This document shows, piece after piece, positions 6,950 to 14,175 of a DNA stretch of 26,094 bases. The notes beneath the pieces are model-generated. The model saw only the letters and a list, made by a program, of their open reading frames with translations. It did no database searches and was not told the origin of the DNA. A program made the translations under genes and the position numbers. Source of the DNA: Pseudomonadota bacterium (GTDB lineage: Bacteria; Pseudomonadota; Gammaproteobacteria; Pseudomonadales; Pseudomonadaceae); NCBI GenBank assembly GCA_023431055.1, contig JAEYXX010000137.1:1-26094 (forward strand), given 5' to 3'. Position 1 is the first letter of the stretch. Each line of letters begins with the position of its first letter.

Positions 6950-7810
6950 TCAGAAGTGGTACTTGACCAGGGCCTGCACGGCCGTCTGGTCGAAGCGATC
7001 GCCCGAACCATCCACCGGTTTCACGCCGTACTTGGCGCGCCACATGTTGATCTCGGTGCCGACGTAGAGTTGGCGCTCCTTGCCGAACAGGGCCTTGCCG
7101 GCGTCCCACTTGACCTGGATCGAGGAGCCCACCGAGGTCTGGGTGCCGGCATCGCGCGACGGCGAGCGCCAGTCGACGAAGCCGTCGACGACGAAATCCT
7201 GGTCGCCCAGGCTGAAGGGGTACGCGGCGCTGACGGTGAGCTGGGTGGCGTAGCCGTTGCTGTCGGCATCCTTGAAGAAGGTGTGGTTGTTGATCTTGAC
7301 CCGGTACAGGTTGGTCTTGAAGTAGTTGAAGCCGGGAATCTCCCAGTCCAGGCCGACGCCGTACAGGTAGTTCTCCGGGCCGGGGCCGCCTTCGCCTTTC
7401 TCGTAGGTGAAGGCGGCGTAGACGTCCTTGATCGGGCCGGCGGCCAGCTTCTGCCCGGTCAGCCAGCTCAGGCTGATGCGCGGGGAAAACTCCATGTAAT
7501 AGAAGGAGTTCTTGTCATGTTGGCGGAAGGTGCCGTTGTCGAAGCTGCCGCGCGACTGCACGTTGTCGGCGCGGATGTAGTCGAGGAAATAGAATACGTC
7601 GCCCCAGACCCAGCCGCTGGCGTGCTCGAAGGTGAAGGTGGTCTGGGTGCGCTGCTCCTCGCCGTTGAAGTTCATGCGCTGGAAATTCTCGCCATACAGG
7701 TAGGACAGGCTGTTGTCCTGCCAGTACAGCAGGTCGCCGGCGAGGGCCTGCTGGCCGACGAGCAGGCCGGCAGAGAGCGCGAAGCAGTGAGGCAGATGCT
7801 TGAGTTTCAT
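6950..7810 (-). CDS. Tsx/OmpK-like outer-membrane channel
   Basis: A 286-residue outer-membrane beta-barrel of the nucleoside-specific channel (Tsx/OmpK) family. It has a signal peptide ending at about residue 24 (GQQALA-G), the mature start DLLYWQDNSLSYLYG typical of the family, alternating aromatic strands throughout and a C-terminal Phe (LVKYHF) for barrel assembly. E. coli Tsx admits nucleosides and deoxynucleosides. The ATG at 7810 has AAGGA upstream. It lies 75 bases downstream of the NCS2 permease gene, separated only by a strong hairpin, so the two are probably one transcript. Inference: it lets purines, nucleosides or urate cross the outer membrane for the neighbouring inner-membrane permease. 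Family certain within reason; ligand unknown. Confidence 0.85.
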   Translation of the reverse strand: MKLKHLPHCFALSAGLLVGQQALAGDLLYWQDNSLSYLYGENFQRMNFNGEEQRTQTTFTFEHASGWVWGDVFYFLDYIRADNVQSRGSFDNGTFRQHDKNSFYYMEFSPRISLSWLTGQKLAAGPIKDVYAAFTYEKGEGGPGPENYLYGVGLDWEIPGFNYFKTNLYRVKINNHTFFKDADSNGYATQLTVSAAYPFSLGDQDFVVDGFVDWRSPSRDAGTQTSVGSSIQVKWDAGKALFGKERQLYVGTEINMWRAKYGVKPVDGSGDRFDQTAVQALVKYHF

Positions 7811-7844
7811 GGGTTTTCCTTATTGTTGGGGTGCAAGCGTGCGT

Positions 7845-7868
7845 CTCCCGGCGGCGTGCCGCCGGGAG
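7845..7868 (-). other. Intercistronic hairpin between permease and channel genes
   Basis: CTCCCGGCGGC and GCCGCCGGGAG form an 11-bp perfect stem with only two bases between the arms (the real loop will be wider). There is no T-run after it, so it is more likely an mRNA-stabilising or partial-termination element setting the ratio of permease to channel than a full terminator. Confidence 0.6.
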
Positions 7869-7885
7869 TGGCTCTAGGGTAGGGA

Positions 7886-9388
7886 TCAGCTTGGTCGGGC
7901 GGCTGGGTCTAGGTCGCGACTGAGCGGCTTGTGGCTGCTGTCGTCGACGGCTTCATCGTCCTGGCGGTTCTGCAGTACGGTGTGCAGGTGCGCTTCGGGA
8001 TCGTAGTCGTCTTCCTCTACCTCATGAGCTTCATCGGGCAGGAAGATGTTCAGCAGGATGGCGCTGAAGGCGCCGATGGTGATGGGCGAGCCGAAGATGT
8101 TCTTCAGCACGTCGGGCATGTGCGACAGCACGTCCGGCACGCCGGCCACGCCCAGGCCCATGCCCAGCGAGATGGCCACGATCAGCACGTTGCGACGGTG
8201 CAGGCCGGCTTCGCTGAGGATCTTGATGCCGGCCACGGCGACGGTGCCGAACATGATCAGGGTGGCGCCGCCCAGTACCGGCTTGGGCATCAGTTGCAGC
8301 ACCGCGCCGACTGCCGGGAACAGGCCGAGCAGCACCAGGATGCCGGCGATGTAGAAGGCCACGTGGCGGCTCGCCACGCCGGTGAGCTGGATCACCCCGT
8401 TGTTCTGGCTGAAGGTGGTCATCGGCAGGCTGTTGAACATGGCGGCGACCGCCGAGTTGCAGCCGTCGGCCAGCACCCCGGACTTGATCCGGCGCATGTA
8501 CAGCGGCCCCTTGACCGGCTGTTTGGAGATGATCGAGTTGGCGGTCAGGTCGCCGGCGGTTTCCAGCGGGGTGATCAGGAAGATCACGGCGATGGGCACG
8601 AAGGCGATCCAGTCGAAGCCGAAACCGTACTTGAACGGCTGCGGCACGCTGATCAGCGGCACTTCGGCCATGTTGGCGAAATCCACCCGGCCGGTGAACC
8701 AGGCCACCGCGAAGCCCAGGGCCAGACCGATGATCACCGCCGACAGGCGCAACACCTGCGAGGAGGCGCGGTTGAGCAGGACGATGGTGCCCAGTACCAG
8801 ACCGCCGAGGGCCAGGTGGTGCAGGGCGCCGAGATCCGCAGCGCCGTAGCCGCCGGCCAGATCGGTCATGCCTACCTTGATCAGCGACAGGCCCATCAGG
8901 CAGATGATGGTGCCGGTTACCACCGGGGTGATGACCTTGCGCAGCTTGTTGATGAACTGGCTGAAGGCGATCTCGACGAAGGCGGCGCAGAAGCAGATGC
9001 CGAACAGTGTGGCGAGTATCTCCTCCTCGCTGGCGCCGCGCTCCTTGACGATGAAGCCGGCGCTGAGGATCACGCTGAGAAAGCCGAAGCTGGTGCCCTG
9101 CAGGCACAGCAGGCCGGAGCCGATCGGGCCGATGCGCTTGGCCTGAACGAAGGTGCCGAGGCCGGAAACGAACAGCGCCATGCTCACCAGATAAGGCACA
9201 TGGGCGCCGAGGCCCAGCGCACTACCGACGATCAGGGTAGGGGTGATGATGCCGACGAAGCTGGCCAGCACATGCTGCAGCGCCGCGAAGATGGCAGGGG
9301 CGAAAGCTGGCGTGTCGTCCAGCTGATAGATGAGGTCGCTGTTGCCGGAAGGCGCAGCTGGGGCTTGGGTGTTGCGGTCTGTGGTCAT
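7886..9388 (-). CDS. NCS2 xanthine/urate-type permease
   Basis: A 500-residue inner-membrane transporter of the nucleobase-cation symporter 2 family, about 14 membrane segments. Key family marks: the LQHVLASFVG His-containing segment in helix 1, the substrate-site PLETAGDLTANS with its Glu, and SQNNGVIQLTGVASR, which is the NCS2 signature QNxGxIxxTxxxSR of XanQ/XanP/UacT type rather than UraA type. It likely brings in xanthine or urate with protons. The C-terminal 50 residues are hydrophilic and acidic (HEVEEDDYDPEAH). The gene is followed by the Tsx-like channel gene and is preceded by its own control region, insulated from puuD by two terminators. Choosing between xanthine and urate needs an assay or phylogeny. 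Confidence 0.9.
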   Translation of the reverse strand: MTTDRNTQAPAAPSGNSDLIYQLDDTPAFAPAIFAALQHVLASFVGIITPTLIVGSALGLGAHVPYLVSMALFVSGLGTFVQAKRIGPIGSGLLCLQGTSFGFLSVILSAGFIVKERGASEEEILATLFGICFCAAFVEIAFSQFINKLRKVITPVVTGTIICLMGLSLIKVGMTDLAGGYGAADLGALHHLALGGLVLGTIVLLNRASSQVLRLSAVIIGLALGFAVAWFTGRVDFANMAEVPLISVPQPFKYGFGFDWIAFVPIAVIFLITPLETAGDLTANSIISKQPVKGPLYMRRIKSGVLADGCNSAVAAMFNSLPMTTFSQNNGVIQLTGVASRHVAFYIAGILVLLGLFPAVGAVLQLMPKPVLGGATLIMFGTVAVAGIKILSEAGLHRRNVLIVAISLGMGLGVAGVPDVLSHMPDVLKNIFGSPITIGAFSAILLNIFLPDEAHEVEEDDYDPEAHLHTVLQNRQDDEAVDDSSHKPLSRDLDPAARPS

Positions 9389-9470
9389 GTCATAGCCTGC
9401 CAGTTGTTTTTATATGGTCATGGGCTTGCACGAGGCTTCACGGCACCTCTGAACTGATCGACCTGAAAAG

Positions 9471-9551
9471 CTGTCTGGTCGGTCAGAATATTTTGACTAT
9501 AACAATTTGTGGACATTGTTAAAAACAATTTTTTTTTTGGATTGTGCACAA
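9471..9551 (-). promoter_or_regulatory. NCS2 permease control region
   Basis: A -10 TATAGT (9496-9501, minus strand) has a T-rich TTTAAC 16 bases upstream (9518-9523) as -35. A GntR-type site TTGTGGACAT (9507-9516) lies in the spacer, a perfect TTGTGCACAA (9542-9551) lies upstream, and a RutR-type site CTGTCTGGTCGGTCAG (9471-9486) lies at about the transcription start. The sites are visible; the promoter is a prediction. Confidence 0.5.
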
Positions 9552-9588
9552 AAAATTAACCGCCGGTCAGCTTTCGCTGCCGGCGGTT
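9551..9588 (-). terminator. Terminator upstream of the NCS2 permease promoter
   Basis: On the minus strand AACCGCCGGCAGC pairs with GCTGACCGGCGGTT (one bulged base, loop GAAA), followed by AATTTTTTG. It would stop transcription arriving from puuD before the permease promoter, and its T-run runs into the perfect GntR box. Confidence 0.65.
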
Positions 9589-9648
9589 CATGGGGAGGTG
9601 TTGCAAGCGGCGCCTCGGTAGGAGGTAGCCGGGAAGGGCAGCAAAGGT

Positions 9649-9674
9649 CGTAGGGTGGGCTTTAGCCCACCAAC
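9649..9674. repeat. REP-like palindrome, GGTGGGC...GCCCACC class
   Basis: GGTGGGC-TTTA-GCCCACC preceded by CGTAG. The same element occurs twice in inverted orientation at 19423-19486 between xdhB and xdhC. It lies in the 413-base gap between puuD and the permease, which otherwise holds two terminators and the permease promoter; 9675-9758 shows nothing I can name. Confidence 0.7.
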
Positions 9675-9758
9675 GGCGGTCAGCGTGGAGCGGAGTGCCC
9701 CCACAAGGCCCCTGAGCCTGCCTTGGAGCACCTAGCCAAAGCTAACAGGGACATAACC

Positions 9759-9790
9759 AAAAAAATGCCGCGCCCAGTCACGGGCACGAC
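9759..9790 (-). terminator. Rho-independent terminator of the puuE-uraD-allA-puuD operon
   Basis: Directly after the puuD stop (minus strand) GTCGTGCCCG and the partner GGGCGCGGC form a stem followed by ATTTTTTTGG. The position and T-run fit the end of the operon. Confidence 0.7.
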
Positions 9791-9801
9791 ATGTGTGGCA
9801 A

Positions 9802-11139
9802 TCAGTTGATCTGCGCGCCCTCGGCGATCCAGCTACCGATCAGGTCGCGTTCGTCCTGGGTCATCTGGGTGATGTTGCCCAGCGGCATGATCTGCGTGGC
9901 CACGGTTTGCGCGTGGATCTTCGCTGCCTGCGCCTTCATCTGCTCCGGGGTGTCGAGCATGAAACCGGCCGGTGCGGTGCTGAACATCGGGCTGGAGGGA
10001 CTCGATGAGTGGCACACGGTGCAACGCTCGTGGATCACGCTTTCGACTTGGGCAAAATCGGTGCTGGCAGCAGGTGCCGCGCTGTCAGCGGCAGTGGTTG
10101 AATCCTCGCTGGCATCGGCTTTTGCCTGGGTTTCCTCTGCAGCAGGCTCGCTGGTTGTGGAGGGGGTTCCAGGGCGGCCGGTAGCAGGAACGGGAGCGTA
10201 CTTGATCGCCGGGGCTTGAGCCGTTTCCGGTGCGCTGACCGATTTCGTCTGCGGGCCGGTGACGTAAGCCAGGCAGATCATGCCCAGGGCTGCGGCCGGC
10301 AGGGTCCAGACGTACTTGCTGCTGTCGTGGCGGGTGTTGAAGTAGTGGCGTACCAGCACCGCCAGAATCGCGATACCGGCCAGGATTGCCCAGTTGTACT
10401 GGCTGCCGTAGGTGCTCGGGAAGTGGTTGCTGATCATGATGAACAGCACCGGCAGGGTGAAGTAGTTGTTGTGGCGCGAGCGCAGCAGGCCCTTGGCCGG
10501 CAGCAGCGGATCGGGCGTGGTGTTGTTTTCGATGGCCTTAACCAGCGCGCGCTGGGCCGGCATGATGGTGAAGAACACGTTGCCGACCATGATGGTGCCG
10601 ATGATGGCGCCGACATGAATGTACGCAGCGCGGCCGCTGAAGATCTGGCTGAAACCATAGGCGGCAGCGATGATCAGCACGAACAGCACGGCGCCGAGCA
10701 GGGCGGGGCGTTTGCCCAGCGGCGAATCGCAGAGGAAGTGGTAGATCACATAGCTGAGCGCCATGGAGCCGAGGCCGATGGCGATGGCTGCTGCTGGTGC
10801 CAGGTCGACACCTGGCTTGACCAGGTACAGGCTCGGGTTGAGGTAGTACACCACCAGTAGCAGGGCGACGCCCGACAGCCAGGTGGCGTAGGCCTCCCAT
10901 TTGAACCAGTGCAGGTTCTCCGGCATTTTCGGCGGAGCCAGCTTGTACTTTTCCAGGTGGTAGATACCGCCGCCGTGAATCGCCCAGAGGTCGCCCGACA
11001 GGCCCTCACGGGGATTGCTACGGTTGAGGTTGTTCTCCAGCCAGACGAAATAGAAGGATGCGCCGATCCAGGCGATACCGGTGATCATATGGATCCAGCG
11101 GATGCCAAGGTTTAGCCATTCGGTGAAATGTGCTTCCAC
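9802..11139 (-). CDS. puuD: PuuD, membrane-bound cytochrome-c-linked urate hydroxylase
   Basis: A 445-residue protein. Residues 1 to about 294 are the urate-oxidase N domain (Pfam Urate_ox_N) with about eight or nine membrane helices and conserved WIHMITGIAWIGASFYFVWL, GDLWAIHGGGIYHLEKY and SRHNNYFTLPVLFIMISNH. An Ala/Thr/Ser/Pro-rich linker (about 295-358) leads to a cytochrome c domain with the haem site C373-T-V-C-H377 and a probable axial Met in QIMPLGN. It converts urate to 5-hydroxyisourate and passes electrons to the respiratory chain rather than making H2O2. The start is GTG (11139), supported by GAGG upstream and by family start MEAHFTEWLNLGIRW. It is last in puuE-uraD-allA-puuD, 47 bases after allA. 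HiuH, encoded nearby, takes its unstable product. Confidence 0.93.
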   Translation of the reverse strand: MEAHFTEWLNLGIRWIHMITGIAWIGASFYFVWLENNLNRSNPREGLSGDLWAIHGGGIYHLEKYKLAPPKMPENLHWFKWEAYATWLSGVALLLVVYYLNPSLYLVKPGVDLAPAAAIAIGLGSMALSYVIYHFLCDSPLGKRPALLGAVLFVLIIAAAYGFSQIFSGRAAYIHVGAIIGTIMVGNVFFTIMPAQRALVKAIENNTTPDPLLPAKGLLRSRHNNYFTLPVLFIMISNHFPSTYGSQYNWAILAGIAILAVLVRHYFNTRHDSSKYVWTLPAAALGMICLAYVTGPQTKSVSAPETAQAPAIKYAPVPATGRPGTPSTTSEPAAEETQAKADASEDSTTAADSAAPAASTDFAQVESVIHERCTVCHSSSPSSPMFSTAPAGFMLDTPEQMKAQAAKIHAQTVATQIMPLGNITQMTQDERDLIGSWIAEGAQIN

Positions 11140-11186
11140 GATCTGTACCTCTTTCCCGGGATAGGCACGCCAGCCCCGGGCTTCTC

Positions 11187-11690
11187 TTATTGGTGGGGGT
11201 TGAGGAGGAGTAGCTCGTCCTCATTGAAGAAATGCTCATCGCAGTTGTTGCCGGAACCACTGCGATCAACCACCAGGAAGTCATCCCGCTTTTCGATCGT
11301 CAGCACCGGGTGGTGCCAGACGCCGCGATGGTAATTGACGCCCTGCCTGCCATTGCTGAGGAAGGCACGGACGGACCCTGATACAGGTACATCGCCAAGT
11401 GGCGCGACCACGATCAGAAAAGGGTTGCCGAGCAGCGGGATAAAGGCCTGGCTGCCCAGCGGATGGCGTTCCAGCATGCGGATGGTCAGCGGCATCTCCA
11501 GCGCTTCGGCGCTGAAGATGCTGATGATGGCCTTGTCCTCCGGCTGCGCGGTCTCCACGGTGGCCAGCTTGTGATAGCGGCGGGTGGAGCCGTTGTTGAT
11601 CATGAAGAAGTCGCTGCCGTCGGTTTCGATCACGTCACCGAAGGGGGCGAAGGCTTCTTTGCTCAGGGGCTCGATGGTCAGGCTACGCAT
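11187..11690 (-). CDS. allA: Ureidoglycolate lyase
   Basis: A 167-residue cupin enzyme that splits (S)-ureidoglycolate to glyoxylate and urea. Family marks include the start RSLTIEPLSKEAFAPFGDVI, INNGSTRRYHKLA, MLERHPLGSQAFIPL and the GVNYHRGVWHHP segment of the active site, with normal length. The ATG at 11690 has only a weak ribosome site; the gene is 45 bases downstream of uraD, so reinitiation within the operon is likely. Its glyoxylate would go to Gcl at the left edge of the window. Allantoicase, which should supply its substrate, is not in this operon; some related Pseudomonas have alc at this very position. Confidence 0.94.
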   Translation of the reverse strand: MRSLTIEPLSKEAFAPFGDVIETDGSDFFMINNGSTRRYHKLATVETAQPEDKAIISIFSAEALEMPLTIRMLERHPLGSQAFIPLLGNPFLIVVAPLGDVPVSGSVRAFLSNGRQGVNYHRGVWHHPVLTIEKRDDFLVVDRSGSGNNCDEHFFNEDELLLLNPHQ

Positions 11691-11735
11691 GGCTGTTCTA
11701 CTTGTTCGATTCGGTTTGTTGGGCTGCGCCAGCCG

Positions 11736-12251
11736 TTACAGCTGCTGCAGACGGAAGAGGGCGATCTTGTTGATCTCGGCCAGGGCGGTGGCGAATTCCT
11801 GCTCCGGTGTGTTGTGAATGCGCTCCTCGAAGGCGGCCAGAATCTGGTGGCGGTTGCTGCCCTTGACGGCCTTGATGAAGGGGAAGCCGAACTTGGCCTT
11901 GTAGGCGTCGTTGAGTTCGGTGAAACGGGCGAACTCCTCGGCGGTGCATTCGTGGATGCCGGCGCCGGACTGTTCGGCGGTGCTGGAGGCGGTCAGCTCG
12001 CCACGCACTGCAGCCTTGCCGGCCAGATCCGGGTGCGCGTTGATCAGCGCCAGCTGCGCCTCATGACTGGCGGATAGGAGGATATCGGCCATGCGCTGTT
12101 GCAGGCTGTCGATGTCGTCCACGCTTTCGTCCAGTCCAAGGTCATAAGCCTTCTCGGCGACCCAGGGCGAGTGCTCGTAGATGTCGGCGAAGGCTGCGAC
12201 GAACTCCTCGCGGCTCAGCTTGGACGGGGTCAGGGTCTGGAAACGGCTCAT
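11736..12251 (-). CDS. uraD: OHCU decarboxylase
   Basis: A 171-residue protein converting 2-oxo-4-hydroxy-4-carboxy-5-ureidoimidazoline to S-allantoin. Family marks: FADIYEHSPWVAEKAYD, the active-site His in INAHPDLAGKAA, and the KAVKGSNRHQILAAFEERI segment near the C-terminus. The ATG at 12251 fits the family start MSRFQTLTPSKLSREEF and follows GAGAG by about 6 bases. An in-frame ATG at 12266 would overlap the puuE stop as ATGA and add MREPS; translational coupling from there cannot be excluded. Second gene of the puuE operon, 11 bases after puuE. Confidence 0.93.
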   Translation of the reverse strand: MSRFQTLTPSKLSREEFVAAFADIYEHSPWVAEKAYDLGLDESVDDIDSLQQRMADILLSASHEAQLALINAHPDLAGKAAVRGELTASSTAEQSGAGIHECTAEEFARFTELNDAYKAKFGFPFIKAVKGSNRHQILAAFEERIHNTPEQEFATALAEINKIALFRLQQL

Positions 12252-12262
12252 GGACGGCTCTC

Positions 12263-13189
12263 TCATTCGGTCGCGCGGAAGGGGTGGGTGGCGTGCCAGT
12301 GCCTGGCGATGTCGACGCGGCGGGCGCACCAGACCTTGTCATGGCTTTTCACGTAGTCGATGAAGCGCGCCAGCGAGGCCAGGCGCGCCGGGCGGCCGAG
12401 CAGGCGGCAGTGCATACCGATCGACAGCATCTTCGGCGCGCCTGCCTGGCCTTCGGCGTAGAGCACGTCGAAGGCATCCTTGAGGTATTCGAAGAAATCG
12501 TCGCCCTTGTTGAAGCCCTGCACCTGGGTGAAGCGCATGTCGTTGGTGTCCAGGGTGTAGGGGATCACCAGGTGCGGCTTCTCCGCGGTGCTGGCCGGGT
12601 CCCAGTAGGGCAGGTCGTCGTCGTAGGTGTCGGAGTCGTAGAGGAAGCCGCCTTCCTCGCGCACGATGCGCCGGGTGTTCGGCCCCAGGCGGCCGGTATA
12701 CCAGCCCAGCGGGCGCTCGCCGGTCAGCTCGGTGAGGATGCGGATGGCCTCGAGCATGTGCTCGCGCTCGGTGGTCTCGTCGACGTTCTGGTAGTCGATC
12801 CAGCGGTAGCCGTGGCTGCAGATCTCGTGGCCGGCGGCGACCATCTGGCGAATCACCTCGGGGTGACGCTGGGCGGCCATGGCCACGGCGAAGATGGTCA
12901 GGGGGATGTCGTGCTTCTTGAACAGCTCGAGCAGGCGCCAGACACCGGCGCGGCTGCCGTATTCGTAGAGCGACTCCATGCACAGGTTGCGCTGGCCCTG
13001 CAGTGGCTGGGCGGCGACCATTTCGGAGAGGAAGGCCTCGGATTCCTTGTCGCCATGGAGGATGTTGCGTTCGCCGCCTTCTTCGTAGTTGAGCACGAAG
13101 GACAGGGCAATGCGGGCATCGCCCGGCCAGTGTGGATGGGGCGGGTTGGCCCCGTAGCCGATCAAATCGCGTGGGTAATCAGCATTCAC
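12263..13189 (-). CDS. puuE: PuuE allantoinase, polysaccharide-deacetylase fold
   Basis: A 308-residue metal-independent allantoinase of the NodB/polysaccharide-deacetylase fold, hydrolysing S-allantoin to allantoate. Strong family sequences: DYPRDLIGYGANPPHPHWPG at the N-terminus, ALSFVLNYEEGGERNILHGD, SLYEYGSRAGVWRLL, GHEICSHGYRWIDYQNVDE and LSIGMHCRLLGRPARLASL. The start is GTG at 13189 with GGAAG upstream; the frame is open for another 108 codons but that part covers promoter sequence with no protein similarity. It heads puuE-uraD-allA-puuD. The leader is long and carries a perfect TTGTATACAA plus a RutR-type site, so it is probably repressed by two regulators. Confidence 0.94.
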   Translation of the reverse strand: MNADYPRDLIGYGANPPHPHWPGDARIALSFVLNYEEGGERNILHGDKESEAFLSEMVAAQPLQGQRNLCMESLYEYGSRAGVWRLLELFKKHDIPLTIFAVAMAAQRHPEVIRQMVAAGHEICSHGYRWIDYQNVDETTEREHMLEAIRILTELTGERPLGWYTGRLGPNTRRIVREEGGFLYDSDTYDDDLPYWDPASTAEKPHLVIPYTLDTNDMRFTQVQGFNKGDDFFEYLKDAFDVLYAEGQAGAPKMLSIGMHCRLLGRPARLASLARFIDYVKSHDKVWCARRVDIARHWHATHPFRATE

Positions 13190-13262
13190 TGCAGTCTTCC
13201 TATCTGGATCGTGGCGGTCACTGCGCGCCTGGCAATGGATGGCTGAGCGACCGGGATGGTTA

Positions 13263-13353
13263 ATTGTATACAAAGTTGTTTGCCGTTTGTAAATCGACTT
13301 TTCATCATTTTCTTCGTTGCACGGCGTGCAGAGAAAATTGCCTGAATGGTCAG
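13263..13353 (-). promoter_or_regulatory. puuE operon control region
   Basis: On the minus strand TTTACA (13288-13293) is followed after 16 bases by GTATAC (13266-13271) or after 19 by TACAAT (13263-13268). The perfect palindrome TTGTATACAA (13264-13273) covers the -10. A RutR-type TTGCCTGAATGGTCAG (13338-13353), one half-site base off, lies upstream between the puuE and hiuH promoters and could serve both. Confidence 0.5.
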
Positions 13354-13443
13354 CAACGAGTGCTGATCGCTGCGTAGCTGCTGGCTCGCGATCAAATAGG
13401 CAGTGAACCGCTTTGGTGCGTTGACGGCATTCGAATGAATTTA

Positions 13444-13453
13444 TTGTGTACAA
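13444..13453 (+). promoter_or_regulatory. GntR-type operator upstream of hiuH
   Basis: TTGTGTACAA in the longer frame ATTGTGTACAAT. It lies 138 bases upstream of the hiuH ATG. The TACAAT inside it could be the -10, but no -35 at a good distance was found. Confidence 0.5.
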
Positions 13454-13590
13454 TTCATGCGTAAAGTGTTTTATATTTCCTCTGCGTGCTATCCTGCCAC
13501 TGCGTCGGAGCATTGCGACGGGCCGATTTCAACAGAGTAGAGGAGGTGTGGTGTTCGTTGGGCGCAGGTCGCCACGAGCATCCGAGACCC

Positions 13591-13944
13591 ATGGGACGTT
13601 TGACTACGCATGTACTGGACGCCGCACACGGCTGCCCAGGGAGTGACATCAAGGTCGAGCTGTATCGCGTCGAAGGCGCGCAGCTGGAGCTGATCAACAG
13701 CGTGACCACCAACCACGACGGCCGTTGCGATGCGCCAGTGCTGCAGGGTGATGACTACCGCACGGGCGTGTATCAGCTGCACTTCCATGCCGGCGACTAC
13801 TACCGTGCCCGTGGCGTGAAACTGCCCGAGCCGGCCTTCCTCGATGTGGTGGTGCTGCGCTTCGGCATCGATGCCGGCCAGGAGCACTACCACGTGCCGC
13901 TACTGATTTCCCCCTACAGCTACTCCACCTATCGCGGTAGCTGA
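13591..13944 (+). CDS. hiuH: 5-hydroxyisourate hydrolase (transthyretin-like)
   Basis: A 117-residue transthyretin-related enzyme hydrolysing 5-hydroxyisourate to OHCU. It begins MGRLTTHVLDAAHGCPG with the active-site His of THVLD, has the NHDGRCDAPVL segment with the conserved Arg, HYHVPLLISPYSYSTY and the family-defining C-terminal YRGS. There is no signal peptide, so it is cytoplasmic. The ATG at 13591 matches the family start but its own ribosome site is poor; the strong AGGAGG lies at 13541-13546, which could serve an in-frame TTG at 13558 or a small leader frame. It is transcribed opposite to the puuE operon and to azgA. It takes the product of PuuD. Confidence 0.95.
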   Translation: MGRLTTHVLDAAHGCPGSDIKVELYRVEGAQLELINSVTTNHDGRCDAPVLQGDDYRTGVYQLHFHAGDYYRARGVKLPEPAFLDVVVLRFGIDAGQEHYHVPLLISPYSYSTYRGS

Positions 13945-14006
13945 TGACTGGCGGGGCAGCCGCCAGACGAATGCTTGTCATCCTCAGACTCGTTTGAGTC
14001 CCTATT

Positions 14007-14031
14007 CCCGCTCACACTGCGGGCTTTTTTT
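14007..14031 (+). terminator. Rho-independent terminator of hiuH
   Basis: CCCGC and GCGGG around a 7-base loop, followed by CTTTTTTTCG. A smaller GACTC-GTTT-GAGTC hairpin lies just before it (13987-14000). Located 63 bases after the hiuH stop. Confidence 0.75.
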
Positions 14032-14051
14032 CGTCCGCGTGTAGAGCGACA

Positions 14052-14073
14052 CGTAGCCCGGATGAAATCCGGG
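14052..14073. repeat. REP-like palindrome, CCCGGAT...ATCCGGG class
   Basis: CCCGGAT-GAA-ATCCGGG preceded by CGTAG, the same class as the palindrome at 2049-2065, here between the convergent hiuH and azgA. Confidence 0.65.
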
Positions 14074-14122
14074 GCCGGCGATAGGCATGGTCGAGGGTGT
14101 CTGCCTGTCGTTGCCGGACCAA

Positions 14123-14152
14123 ACGAAAAGCCCCGGCACAAGGCCGGAGCTT
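14123..14152 (-). terminator. Rho-independent terminator of azgA
   Basis: On the minus strand AAGCTCCGGC and GCCGGGGCTT form the stem around CTTGT, followed by TTCGTTTGG. It is just past the azgA stop. Confidence 0.7.
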
Positions 14153-14175
14153 CGATCAGCATGGGGTGTTTGCCC

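Noticed and set aside
9556..9570. TTAACCGCCGGTCAG as another RutR-type operator
   Set aside because: The spacer is 3 not 4, and the bases are the arm of a terminator hairpin.
13190..13513. N-terminal extension of puuE by 108 codons
   Set aside because: It spans both operators and the promoter and has no allantoinase similarity.
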